A DNA stretch of 64,000 nt from DATGMS01 sp040905145 (GTDB taxonomy: Bacteria; Bacteroidota; Bacteroidia; Cytophagales; Cyclobacteriaceae), in contig JBBDSC010000231.1 in NCBI GenBank assembly GCA_040905145.1, forward strand, positions 1-64,000. The letters run 5' to 3'. The notes beneath the pieces were generated by a model. The model did not search any database and was not told where the DNA came from. It saw only the letters and a program-made list of their open reading frames with translations. Positions 18,450-27,208 of the stretch are shown in pieces (the first letter of the stretch is position 1; every line of letters begins with the position of its first letter). The position numbers were made by a program, and so were the translations under genes.

Positions 18450-20090
18450 CTACTTATTCTTTTTGGTCAATTCAGTAATCAATTCCTTATGAAATCCGTT
18501 TCCTTTTGGCCCCTTTGGAATGATGTTGTGTTCCACAAAAACATGGTTGTCTTTGTCATCTATGTCATTTTCCAGACGATAAGACTTTTTAAATCCTATC
18601 AGAATGACTTCAATACCCGCTTCCGGTGCTTTGACTGTTTTAAATTCATTGATCAGGTCCAGAACATCATGGGCTATATATACCGTATCAGAAGCATTAA
18701 TGATTACTTTTGAATTGCTCGGCAAATTATTTAAAGTGAGTTTAATGGCAGCTTTGTTCAGGAAGGAAACTTCCTGGGCCAAATCAACATGTATGACATC
18801 TCCCTGATGATATTCTTCTTTTTTAAAGAAGTAGGCTCTTTTAATATTTCCCCTCAAAATAAAGATTACACTTATTACCATTCCCAAAGCAACTCCCTTT
18901 AACAAATCCATAAAGACAACCGCTAAAAGTGTGGAGATGAAAGGAATAAATTGATATTTTCCCTTTTCCCAAAAATGCTTTATGGTAGAGGGCTTGGCCA
19001 ATTTATAACCAATGAGCAACAAAATAGCCGCTAAAGTGGCCATGGGAATTTTGTTGAGCAAAAGCGGTATGGACAATACGCTGATCAAAAGGAAAAGTCC
19101 GTGAAATATAGCAGACATTTTGGATTTTGCACCTGCATCGATATTGGCTGTTGATCTCACTACCACACAGGTCATAGGTAAGCCGCCCAAAAATCCACTG
19201 ATCAAGTTACCGATCCCCTGAGCTTTTAATTCCATGTTTGTACTGGTAAAACGTTTTAGCGGGTCCATCCGCTCAGTTGCTTCAATGCAAAGAAGGGATT
19301 CAATGGAGGCTACAATGGTAATGGTAACGGCCACCACCCACACATTAGGATTGGTAACTGCTGCCAAATTTGGAGTGATTAGGACGCTTTTAAATTCCTC
19401 CAGACTGCTGGGCACAGGCAGGCTGACCAGGTAATTCTGGGATACAGCCAATGAGCTTCCGGAAAGGATAAAAATCTCATTGATTCCGATTCCCAATACA
19501 ACTGCGATCAAAGCCCCTGGAACCAATTTCAGTTTTTTGAGAAAAGGGAATTTTTCCCAGGCCATTAAAACCAATAAGGAAACTACGGTAATGATCACTA
19601 TCCCAGGCTGGACATCTTGAAAAGACGCTAGTATATCGGTGAAGATAGCAAAACCTGCACCAAGTTCTACATCAGATCCCAGGGCAACCGGGATTTGTTG
19701 GAGAAAAATGATTACCCCGATCCCGGCCAACATACCTCCAATAACATTTGAAGGAAAGTAATTCGATATAGTGCCGGCTTTCATGATCCCAAGTACTAAT
19801 TGTAAAGCCCCGCCTATAACCACGGCAGTCAAAAACGCTTCGAATCCTAAATTGGAAATCGCTACAAATACAATGGCTGTTAAACCGGCAGCTGGTCCGG
19901 ATACACTTACATGGGATTGACTTAAGAACCCGACCACAATACCGCCAATAATTCCGGTGATAATTCCGGAAAACAAAGGGGCACCGGATGCCATGGCAAT
20001 GCCCAAACATAAAGGAAGTGCTACTAAGAAAACCACTAAACCCGATGCAAAATCTGATTTCAGATGTGCAAATAGATTATTATTTTTCAT
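18450..20090 (-). CDS. SulP family anion transporter, probable bicarbonate transporter
   Basis: This 546-residue protein has about 10-14 membrane helices beginning LKSDFASGLVVFLVALPLCLGIAMASGAPL, the SulP signature, followed by a C-terminal STAS domain (about 430-530). SulP proteins carry sulfate, bicarbonate or other anions. The downstream carbonic anhydrase favours bicarbonate; sulfate is the alternative, given sulfatases elsewhere in the window. A hairpin at 20119-20152 lies just upstream of the start. Confidence 0.92.
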   Translation of the reverse strand: MKNNNLFAHLKSDFASGLVVFLVALPLCLGIAMASGAPLFSGIITGIIGGIVVGFLSQSHVSVSGPAAGLTAIVFVAISNLGFEAFLTAVVIGGALQLVLGIMKAGTISNYFPSNVIGGMLAGIGVIIFLQQIPVALGSDVELGAGFAIFTDILASFQDVQPGIVIITVVSLLVLMAWEKFPFLKKLKLVPGALIAVVLGIGINEIFILSGSSLAVSQNYLVSLPVPSSLEEFKSVLITPNLAAVTNPNVWVVAVTITIVASIESLLCIEATERMDPLKRFTSTNMELKAQGIGNLISGFLGGLPMTCVVVRSTANIDAGAKSKMSAIFHGLFLLISVLSIPLLLNKIPMATLAAILLLIGYKLAKPSTIKHFWEKGKYQFIPFISTLLAVVFMDLLKGVALGMVISVIFILRGNIKRAYFFKKEEYHQGDVIHVDLAQEVSFLNKAAIKLTLNNLPSNSKVIINASDTVYIAHDVLDLINEFKTVKAPEAGIEVILIGFKKSYRLENDIDDKDNHVFVEHNIIPKGPKGNGFHKELITELTKKNK

Positions 20091-20118
20091 TGAAATAAAT
20101 TGAATAGTATGAGAAAAA

Positions 20119-20152
20119 ATGCATTGGTGTAAAAACGGATTTTACAATGCAT
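20119..20152. promoter_or_regulatory. Bulged hairpin upstream of the SulP gene
   Basis: ATGCATTG (20119-20126) and TAAAA (20130-20134) pair with TTTTA (20140-20144) and CAATGCAT (20145-20152), with a 3-nt GTG bulge and a 5-nt loop. It could terminate the upstream 122-residue gene or act in the SulP 5' leader; there is no strong T-run. Confidence 0.4.
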
Positions 20153-20214
20153 GATAAGAAAAGGCAGTCAGTAAATGGAAATAGACCAAATTAAAACATG
20201 CCCATGGAGGGAAT

Positions 20215-20583
20215 TTAAGAAAGTTCAGGGGGTGGGGCGACTTCCCCAGGACAATATGGGTTGTATAGGATTTTGCAGTAAAAAATTTCAGTTGCTTTTA
20301 TTTCAAAAAGATCATAAGTCAATACCGAATTGGGTCTTTCAAATGCCTCATCCGAGTTAAGGGATTTTTTTTCATTGGTTTCTTTGGTCTCTTCTTCGAC
20401 AAGGGTGAAGACCAATGAAATATCAACATCTTCATCTATCCAGCTCACCAGAATCGTAGGAGTAACAATAAACGAAAGGAATAGCACCAAAAACGCAAAT
20501 GAGATTATCCGATATGTAGCCTTTTTAAATATCAACCGTTTTACTTTTGATAAATGCAAAATTAGTGAAAAAATCTTTAACAA
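20215..20583 (-). CDS. Small membrane protein of unknown function
   Basis: This 122-residue reading frame has one strong membrane segment (about 26-47, ISFAFLVLFLSFIVTPTILV), an acidic linker (VEEETKETNEKK) and a C-terminal tail ending NPYCPGEVAPPPELS. The Cys/Pro-rich tail resembles small Bacteroidota proteins often seen near metal or ion transporters. No in-frame ATG exists between the upstream stop and the membrane helix, so TTG at 20583 is the best start. Probably a real gene; function unknown. Confidence 0.6.
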   Translation of the reverse strand: MLKIFSLILHLSKVKRLIFKKATYRIISFAFLVLFLSFIVTPTILVSWIDEDVDISLVFTLVEEETKETNEKKSLNSDEAFERPNSVLTYDLFEIKATEIFYCKILYNPYCPGEVAPPPELS

Positions 20584-20764
20584 TTCCCCATTAATTCAAA
20601 AAAAATCAATAAAGCGCAGATTTCTTGCTGTTCTTCTTGTTTCTGACAACTTCTGTTAAAAATACAACAATTTGAGGTTCAGGTAATAAGAGGTTATAAT
20701 GGATATTTTGTCATTATTTTTTATATATTCATTAAATTTTTGGTTAACCTAATCCATTAAATTT

Positions 20765-21196
20765 ATGGAAATCATAAAAGAATTCAAAAAGTTTGCCATC
20801 AGAGGAAATGTCGTGGATTTAGCAGTAGCGGTCATAATTGGTGGTGCTTTTGGGGCTATTGTTTCATCGTTTGTCAATGACATTATCATGCCTCCGCTGG
20901 GATTACTTTTGGGAGGTGTGGATTTCACGGATCTTAAATGGGTTCTTAGGGATGCGTATACTGATCCAGACGGGACTGAATTAGGTGCGGTTTCTATAAA
21001 TTATGGTACTTTTATTCAGTTTGTGATCGATTTTTTAATCATTGCGGCGGTGGTATTTTTTGCAATAAGGGCATTGAATTCAATGAAAAGGAAAGAAGAA
21101 GCCAAACCAACGCCTCCTCCGGTGCCGACCAAAGAAGAGGCCTTGCTTTCTGAAATTCGGGATATTTTGAAAGATCAACAGGGAAACATCAGATAA
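20765..21196 (+). CDS. mscL: Large-conductance mechanosensitive channel MscL
   Basis: This 143-residue protein has the MscL N-terminus (IIKEFKKFAIRGNVVDLAVAVIIGGAFG), two transmembrane helices (about 16-45 and 76-100) and a charged C-terminal helix. The pentameric channel opens under membrane tension to release solutes during hypo-osmotic shock. Length is normal. It is transcribed alone and is followed at once by the 21211-21310 inverted repeat. Confidence 0.97.
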   Translation: MEIIKEFKKFAIRGNVVDLAVAVIIGGAFGAIVSSFVNDIIMPPLGLLLGGVDFTDLKWVLRDAYTDPDGTELGAVSINYGTFIQFVIDFLIIAAVVFFAIRALNSMKRKEEAKPTPPPVPTKEEALLSEIRDILKDQQGNIR

Positions 21197-21210
21197 TAAA
21201 CCAAAAGAAA

Positions 21211-21310
21211 GACCATAGGGACAAAGGGAGGGGGAGACGGGGAGAATCCTTTAGTGCCTCAGTCCCTTTGTCTCTTAATCCCTAAGTCCCTCCATACGAA
21301 ACACGTCTCC
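21211..21310. repeat. Intergenic inverted repeat built of 8-nt units
   Basis: On the minus strand the right arm reads as successive 8-mers GGGACTTA, GGGATTAA, GAGACAAA, GGGACTGA, GGCACTAA. The left arm reads GGGACAAA, GGGAGGGG, GAGACGGG. Cores 21218-21229 and 21263-21274 are complementary at 11 of 12 positions. The element exactly fills the gap between convergent mscL and the HhH/barrel gene and could also act as a terminator. Confidence 0.75.
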
Positions 21311-23416
21311 TCATTGATTGAACTGATATCTCATCTGGAAGGTGGTTTCGCTGATTTTACTGCCTTGAATGGTTTGAAGTCCGGAGCCGATCTCCTCTCT
21401 ATCTGTAAAGGATGTTCGTGCCCATCTGGCCCAAAAGGTTAATTTTCTGTTAACTTTGTATTCTCCCAACAGGTAATGCCTCATTCCTTGACCATGATAA
21501 TTAGGTATGGAAAAAGCCCATAATACATTTTTCTCGTAAACATATTGTCTGTTCTCATAATCATCTGTATCAAATAGCGCTATTCTACCGCTAAGACGAA
21601 ATCTCTCCCAATCCGCACTGATTTCCTGGAGAATGGCATATCCCTTGGTTTTAGTCCGGTTAAAGTCATAAGAGCTAAACTGTATCCTGGATTTTATGCT
21701 CCATCTCTTGTCTATGATCAGGTTTAGGCTGGTGGCATAATTTCTTCTTTTTCCTGTAGCCATTTGATATCCAGCACCAGCCCTTTCTGGGTCCGAAATA
21801 TTCCTGTCCTTTACCTCTTCCCTCATCTGAAAAAATAAAGCCATGCTTTTGTGGGGAGAAAAAGTGACCCTGTTCAGCCATTCATGCCCCACCGAAGGTG
21901 CATAAGCCCTGAACCGCAACCAGGGGAAATGGAAGCGGTCGAGGTTCATACTCCAGTTGATTTTCCTATTAGGCCGATATTGAAGACCCAAATAAGTTCC
22001 TTTTTCATTAATGGGCCTGGTTCCTTCGGAAAAGGCATTGCCGTAAAAAGAATGAAAATCCCGATCAAAGCTTCTATAAAGAACGGAAACATCGAAATGC
22101 GGGGTCAAGCTGGCCATCAGGCCGATAACATTACCCATCCCACCACTTTTAGAAATAGCAGATTCCCCAAAGAAAAAATAATTCTGGTAGTTGTAGGAAA
22201 AATAGGTACTATGAATGTGGTTGTATTTCCCCCTGAATTCAAAACCATTGTAAATCCTGTCAGCCCGTATAAAAGGTTGACTATAGTTGGAGAACAAAGA
22301 ATTGATTCCAAAATGAAATGCACCATCATCACTTTTATAGGAAATATTGCCCCCCAAATTTTGTTCCCTTGCCTTTGATTTATTGCCGATTTCGGTAGGT
22401 GTCCGATGATACCCACTGAGCAATAGGGAAGAAATAAAATCCTCTTGATTTTCCAAAGTATCCGTTAACGATTGGATATTCCCATCTCTAGGAGCATTTG
22501 AAAGGAGGGCCGAAATTTCTATATTTCCCATGGTATAAGTGGCCGCCCCACCTCTAAAAAATCCATACTCCATTACTGACGTGTATGGCCTTATGCCAAT
22601 AGAACTTCTTTTTACAGTGGTGATGGCTTCGGCCCCTTTCCCAACAGAATATCCTGATCCAAAAACAAGACCCTGCCCATATTGCGCCTGAAAGTCACCT
22701 AAAGTAATGGCTTTCCACCGTCCTTTTTGGTAAAAGGTGAAATGGTAAGAGAGGAAATTGAAGCCATATCTTTTGGAAGCATGATCCCAGCGGAATTCTT
22801 CCCCGGCATCTTTATCCAGCGTAAAACCAAGACTGAAATCCTTTGCATGCTGGATCCTAAACCTGACATAAAGATCTTGAGGGTCTCCTAAATACCTGCT
22901 GCTAAGCCTGCCGTTATTTAGGGTGTCCGGAGCAGAAAATCCTCTTCTGGTTTCCCATACTCTTCTATGTCGGATCATTAAATAAGCATTCTTTTCGGTA
23001 ATGATCCTTTCTGTTATCGACTGACTGGCTTTTCCCTCTCCATCATCCAGCGTAACAAAAGGAAGTAAACGATAAATGATCTCCAGGTTAAATTCAGGGA
23101 CTGCCTGTAATTCATAGAGGGAAAGCAAAGGGCCATATTTTTCCCTATAATCCATAAAGCTATTGATCTGGATCGGATTTAATATGTAAAGGGCCTGTAG
23201 TTCTTCAGCATTGGTCTTATTGAGGTTTACCGGATTCAGGTAGACCTGGAGCAAGCTTTCGTAAAGTTCTCCATAGTTTATTTCTTCTTCCTGTATAGAG
23301 AACAATTCTTCTGCAAATGCTTCAATATCAATTTCTGTTTTCTTGTAAATTTGAGAAAAGGAAAAAGCAGGAAGCAAAGAAAGACCCAGGAGCCCTATAA
23401 TTATTTTATAGTTCAA
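21311..23416 (-). CDS. Exported helix-hairpin-helix/beta-barrel protein
   Basis: This 701-residue protein has a signal peptide (residues 1-21, ending FSFSQ) and a ComEA-like double helix-hairpin-helix at about 62-120 (PVNLNKTNAEELQAL, then FMDYREKYGPLLSLYEL). About 550 residues rich in alternating aromatic/polar strands follow, fitting an outer-membrane barrel. The Gly-Ile-Gly hairpin that contacts DNA in ComEA is replaced by YILNP, so DNA binding is doubtful. No ATG is available: TTG overlaps the previous gene's TGA (TTGA, 23413-23416), implying translational coupling. Such proteins are common in Bacteroidota but have no established function. Confidence 0.82.
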   Translation of the reverse strand: MNYKIIIGLLGLSLLPAFSFSQIYKKTEIDIEAFAEELFSIQEEEINYGELYESLLQVYLNPVNLNKTNAEELQALYILNPIQINSFMDYREKYGPLLSLYELQAVPEFNLEIIYRLLPFVTLDDGEGKASQSITERIITEKNAYLMIRHRRVWETRRGFSAPDTLNNGRLSSRYLGDPQDLYVRFRIQHAKDFSLGFTLDKDAGEEFRWDHASKRYGFNFLSYHFTFYQKGRWKAITLGDFQAQYGQGLVFGSGYSVGKGAEAITTVKRSSIGIRPYTSVMEYGFFRGGAATYTMGNIEISALLSNAPRDGNIQSLTDTLENQEDFISSLLLSGYHRTPTEIGNKSKAREQNLGGNISYKSDDGAFHFGINSLFSNYSQPFIRADRIYNGFEFRGKYNHIHSTYFSYNYQNYFFFGESAISKSGGMGNVIGLMASLTPHFDVSVLYRSFDRDFHSFYGNAFSEGTRPINEKGTYLGLQYRPNRKINWSMNLDRFHFPWLRFRAYAPSVGHEWLNRVTFSPHKSMALFFQMREEVKDRNISDPERAGAGYQMATGKRRNYATSLNLIIDKRWSIKSRIQFSSYDFNRTKTKGYAILQEISADWERFRLSGRIALFDTDDYENRQYVYEKNVLWAFSIPNYHGQGMRHYLLGEYKVNRKLTFWARWARTSFTDREEIGSGLQTIQGSKISETTFQMRYQFNQ

Positions 23417-24243
23417 TCCATATTAAAGAGATAGTTGAAAGAAAAATGATGGGTATATCCCAATTGGTAATTTTGACTGAGTGCGTAGTCAATATGATAC
23501 CTTTTAGGTTTGAAACCCATACCAAAAAACAAATTGCGGGGATTGGTATGAATACCTGATCTTGCCCATAACCTATTGAGCAGATTATATTCTATTCCTG
23601 TTTTTAACTGTGGCGGGAGAATGATTTCCTTTTCTGCTTCCACATTGATCATCAATTTATCAGAAGGGTGGTAAGATATTCCTGCCTTGATAACTGTAGG
23701 GAGATAATCATGCGAGATCTTGCTCAGTTTGGCCCGGGTAAAGTTATAAATATGCGCTCCAAAAAATAAACCTGGATTTAATGTTGCCATCCCCCCAAAC
23801 TCCAGCACAGGGCTGGCATTCCGGCCGAAGCCTTCAATGTTGGTCTGGAAATAATTTACTTTTACACCAAAACTGGCAATGCCCAATGAATTGGAAAAAG
23901 CCAAACCGATGTTTTGTTGATTGAACAGTTCTCCCCCGTAATGCGAGAGGCTTAAGCCCAAGACTCCAAAGTTATTGACAACAGCAGTTCCGGCAGCGAG
24001 GGTCGTTAGCTCGTTGATTCCGAGCCTATGGTCATAGCTAAAAAATGCCTGGGTGGTTTCAAGCCTTCCCATTGCGCCAACATTGTTGAAAACACTCCAG
24101 CCATCATCTATGGTGACATTGGTATTGGCCAATCCCATACTTCTGGCACCGCTGGGAAAAGTTTCCGTTCCATTTTGGCCAAATGAATGAAAACAGGCCA
24201 AAAATAGGATGTTACAGCACGGGTAAATATATTGTTTATTCAT
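23413..24243 (-). CDS. PorV/PorQ-like outer-membrane protein
   Basis: The 276-residue protein has an N-terminal export signal (ending SFGQ) and the motif GARSMGLANTNVTIDDGWSVF near residue 33, which resembles the start of PorV/PorQ and UPF0164 barrels. The rest consists of amphipathic strands ending in a terminal aromatic strand (HHFSFNYLFNMD). It overlaps the downstream HhH/barrel gene by 4 nt, so the two are expected to be made together and probably interact. PorV-type proteins shuttle T9SS cargo; whether this one does is unknown. Confidence 0.72.
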   Translation of the reverse strand: MNKQYIYPCCNILFLACFHSFGQNGTETFPSGARSMGLANTNVTIDDGWSVFNNVGAMGRLETTQAFFSYDHRLGINELTTLAAGTAVVNNFGVLGLSLSHYGGELFNQQNIGLAFSNSLGIASFGVKVNYFQTNIEGFGRNASPVLEFGGMATLNPGLFFGAHIYNFTRAKLSKISHDYLPTVIKAGISYHPSDKLMINVEAEKEIILPPQLKTGIEYNLLNRLWARSGIHTNPRNLFFGMGFKPKRYHIDYALSQNYQLGYTHHFSFNYLFNMD

Positions 24244-24332
24244 TTTCGAAAAAAAACAAAAGTAAAAAATATATTTGGAGGTATTAACTTAACACAAAAT
24301 AATATAAAAATAAAGGAAAAAGAGGATAATTT

Positions 24333-25787
24333 TTAGAGAGGAGCCCTTACATTGATGAAAAAGTTACCTGTTCCCAAGCTATTGATGGAATATTCAAAAC
24401 GAAACACCTGATCATAAAAGGTCACTAAATCCAGCCCAAGCCCATAGCCATAAAGATAAGTATTGGTCAATTGTGCATTTTCGGGAAGACGGTTTCTGTC
24501 GTTCACATGGCCATGATCAAAGTTGGCACTGAGATAAGCACGAATGGGAAAATGTGAAAATTCTTCTATGGGCATGAATGTTGAAATATCAAAGGCAATA
24601 TCCATGAATTTATACCGAAGACTACTTTTATGTACAATAGTCTGCTGCCCTTCTATCACATTTACTTCGAAACCTCTAATGAAATCAGGATTATAACCTA
24701 TACCTTGTATTAAAGTGTAGGGTTGTAAAGAGCTTAAATAGGCAGAAGCGGATAAACCGGTGACAAAATGAAATTCATTATTTAGGGGAAAATATTTATT
24801 GGCCATGAGCGAAATTTCTGTTTCATTTACATCGTCATTGGTAAATAACCCGTAACGGGCCAGTCCAATGTTGAGTAGTTCCCCGTTGATGGCGTAAGCC
24901 ACATTGTCCCTTCGGTCATGCTTGAAATTATATCCGGCATAAAAGTACCTCAATTTGTTATCTCCATGAAGGAAGTAGTTGGGATTTTGGTCAAGTACAT
25001 CATCATTGATTGAGGTGTAATTGTATCCAAATGAGAGGTAGTGGAAATTATAAAAACTTCCGCGGTAGGTATAGGTTAAGCTGGAATTCAGGTTTTTACT
25101 TAATACATCTTCTTCTTCATTGGTATAAAAGACCTGTTTGTTATTTACTGACCTTATGGCTATGGTTTTATTGGTGAAATAGGTGAACTTGGCGGATAGG
25201 CCATGTAGCTGTTCTTTGTCTATGTAAGGTTTGATGTAAGTGAGATCAAAGGCTTGGGTAAATCCCCATTGACCTGCAACCTTGAGTTTTTCATTTCTCC
25301 CGCCCACATTGTTATGGTTTAGTTTGAGACCATAATTGACCCTGGAAAAGTCCCTGCCCTGATTGATCCACCATTCCGAAAAATTTCTGTCTGCCAGGGA
25401 AAATATCACACTGGGGATGACATACCAACGTTCTTTGACAGAAACTAAAAGTTCTACTTGTTCATTCTCTATAAAAAGCGGCGTTATTGTGACACTGGTG
25501 AAAAGCTGAAGATTATGGATTTTAGATTGGTCTCCTTTTATCATTAGGGTAAATTCTTCCCAATCATAAGTGTTGCCTACTAAAATGCCCATTTCCCTTA
25601 CAATTACGTTTTTTCGGGTTTTCTCATTGCCAACAATAAAGATATGGCTGACCGTGACTTTTTCAGGAATATTACCTGTGCCCGGTAAGGCTTCTTGGGC
25701 CCAAATGGAGCTCCTGCTTAAGATGGTAATCAGCAGTGTTAGAAGTAAAAGGTGATTTGTTTTTGGGGTATTGAACTTCAAAGTCAA
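24333..25787 (-). CDS. BamA/TamA-like outer-membrane protein (Omp85 superfamily)
   Basis: This 484-residue protein has a signal peptide (ending SIWAQ), one POTRA-like domain (about 44-115: VSHIFIVGNEKTRKNVIVREMGI ... LFTSVTITP) and a C-terminal 16-strand-type barrel. Only one POTRA domain is seen, against five in BamA and three in TamA, so it is an accessory Omp85 protein and not the main assembly machine. There is no ATG before the signal peptide, and the in-frame TTG at 25787 follows directly on a stop. The gene is 89 nt upstream of the PorV-like gene on the same strand, so the three may form one outer-membrane operon. Confidence 0.8.
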   Translation of the reverse strand: MTLKFNTPKTNHLLLLTLLITILSRSSIWAQEALPGTGNIPEKVTVSHIFIVGNEKTRKNVIVREMGILVGNTYDWEEFTLMIKGDQSKIHNLQLFTSVTITPLFIENEQVELLVSVKERWYVIPSVIFSLADRNFSEWWINQGRDFSRVNYGLKLNHNNVGGRNEKLKVAGQWGFTQAFDLTYIKPYIDKEQLHGLSAKFTYFTNKTIAIRSVNNKQVFYTNEEEDVLSKNLNSSLTYTYRGSFYNFHYLSFGYNYTSINDDVLDQNPNYFLHGDNKLRYFYAGYNFKHDRRDNVAYAINGELLNIGLARYGLFTNDDVNETEISLMANKYFPLNNEFHFVTGLSASAYLSSLQPYTLIQGIGYNPDFIRGFEVNVIEGQQTIVHKSSLRYKFMDIAFDISTFMPIEEFSHFPIRAYLSANFDHGHVNDRNRLPENAQLTNTYLYGYGLGLDLVTFYDQVFRFEYSINSLGTGNFFINVRAPL

Positions 25788-25859
25788 TCAATTGTTTATT
25801 GTTGTATATTTACAAACTCTGTTGGACTGGTATTTATTACCTATACAAATACTTAAATT

Positions 25860-26081
25860 TTGAAATCCATTGTTAGAAAAGTAGCTGTATTTCCTGTATT
25901 GCTTTATCAGTATTTGATATCGCCTTTATTACCTAATTCCTGTAGGTTCAGTCCTACTTGTAGCCAATACATGAAAGAAGCGATATTAAAACATGGGTTA
26001 TTTAAGGGCGGATGGCTGGGCACTAGAAGGATTTTAAAATGCCACCCTTGGGGAGGTCATGGTCATGACCCTGTCCCCTGA
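25860..26081 (+). CDS. yidD: Membrane protein insertion efficiency factor YidD
   Basis: This 73-residue protein matches YidD throughout: YQYLISPLLPNSCRFSPTCSQYM, then KGGWLGTRRILKCHPWGGHGHDPVP. YidD is a small peripheral inner-membrane protein that assists the YidC insertase. The only workable start is TTG at 25860. Its last 19 nt overlap the 3' end of lgt on the opposite strand, so the two transcripts are complementary at their ends. Confidence 0.95.
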   Translation: MKSIVRKVAVFPVLLYQYLISPLLPNSCRFSPTCSQYMKEAILKHGLFKGGWLGTRRILKCHPWGGHGHDPVP

Positions 26082-27181
26082 ATGTTTTTAGGTTTTATTC
26101 CATTTTTTAAGGCATAAATTATCAAAGCTATTCCCGCGATCACCAAAGGAATACTTAAACTCTGTCCCATATTGAAAGTCAGATTTTCTTCAAAATCCAC
26201 TTGGTTCTCTTTGAAGAACTCCCAATAAAACCGCATGCCAAAAACTGAAACAAGAAATATGCCCAAGTACAGTCCATCTGGTAATTGTTCTTTGTATTTT
26301 GTCCATCCTGCCCACAGAAAAAGGAAAATAAAAAAGTAAGAAAGGGATTCATATATTTGTGTAGGATGTTTAGTGATGCCGAACGTTCTGACGGTGGCAA
26401 CGTAAAAATCTCCTTTATCTGTTAGGGTATAATCGAGTGGCGTATCAGGATCTTCTGCCAAATATTTTTGAGAACTCCGAAATTGGGTTAGTACATATTT
26501 GACATCGGTTTCCAGGGCAGTCCTGAGGTCATTTTCTTCATATCCACCTTTGGCAATTTCAATATCAAAGTTTACGGGCACTCTACCATTGCCTGTCAAC
26601 TCCTCTTTTCTATCGACTGGTTGGTAAGCTTCTATACTTTCTATTGGTAATTTTAAAGTGCTCATGATTTCTTCCGCATCTCTGGCAAAAACAAACCCAC
26701 TATCGGTTCCTGTGGGCTTTCCGCCAATCTCAGAGTTCATCAGGTTGCCAAATCTTATTAAAGCACCGACCATGGCCACTACGATTACGATTCTGTCCAC
26801 TACCCAAAGGTAATTCTGAGTGGGCACTTTCCTTACATAGAGCCATAAGGCAAACAAGATGGCAATGGCAGCACCATGACTGGCCAGGCCGCCTTCCCAA
26901 ACCTTCAGGATATCAATGGGATTGCTAAGATACCTTTCTGGCTCGTAAAATAAAACGTGTCCTAATCTGGCTCCCAGGATGGTGGAGATGACCATGTATA
27001 TGGTCAGTTTATCGACCAGTCTTTCATCGTGACCTTCTTTCTTGAAAATATAGAACATGATCTGTTGGGCGATAATAAATCCAAGGGCGAAAAATAAACT
27101 GTACCATCTTAATCTTTCAAAACCTGGAAAAACCGCTGGATTGGGACTCCAGACCACATAATCTAAAATACTAATGATCAT
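26063..27181 (-). CDS. lgt: Prolipoprotein diacylglyceryl transferase
   Basis: This enzyme moves diacylglycerol from phosphatidylglycerol to the lipobox Cys of prolipoproteins, the first step of lipoprotein maturation. The 372-residue sequence shows seven membrane helices, the HGGL-like segment GGLASHGAAIAI and the core ALIRFGNLMNSEIGGKPT. A soluble insertion of about 90 residues (about 185-270) makes it longer than the E. coli enzyme (291), as is common in Bacteroidota. It is the last gene after nadE (27-nt gap). Confidence 0.96.
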   Translation of the reverse strand: MIISILDYVVWSPNPAVFPGFERLRWYSLFFALGFIIAQQIMFYIFKKEGHDERLVDKLTIYMVISTILGARLGHVLFYEPERYLSNPIDILKVWEGGLASHGAAIAILFALWLYVRKVPTQNYLWVVDRIVIVVAMVGALIRFGNLMNSEIGGKPTGTDSGFVFARDAEEIMSTLKLPIESIEAYQPVDRKEELTGNGRVPVNFDIEIAKGGYEENDLRTALETDVKYVLTQFRSSQKYLAEDPDTPLDYTLTDKGDFYVATVRTFGITKHPTQIYESLSYFFIFLFLWAGWTKYKEQLPDGLYLGIFLVSVFGMRFYWEFFKENQVDFEENLTFNMGQSLSIPLVIAGIALIIYALKNGIKPKNIQGTGS

Positions 27182-27208
27182 TTTTTTTGTTTTTTTGCTA
27201 AGATAGGG

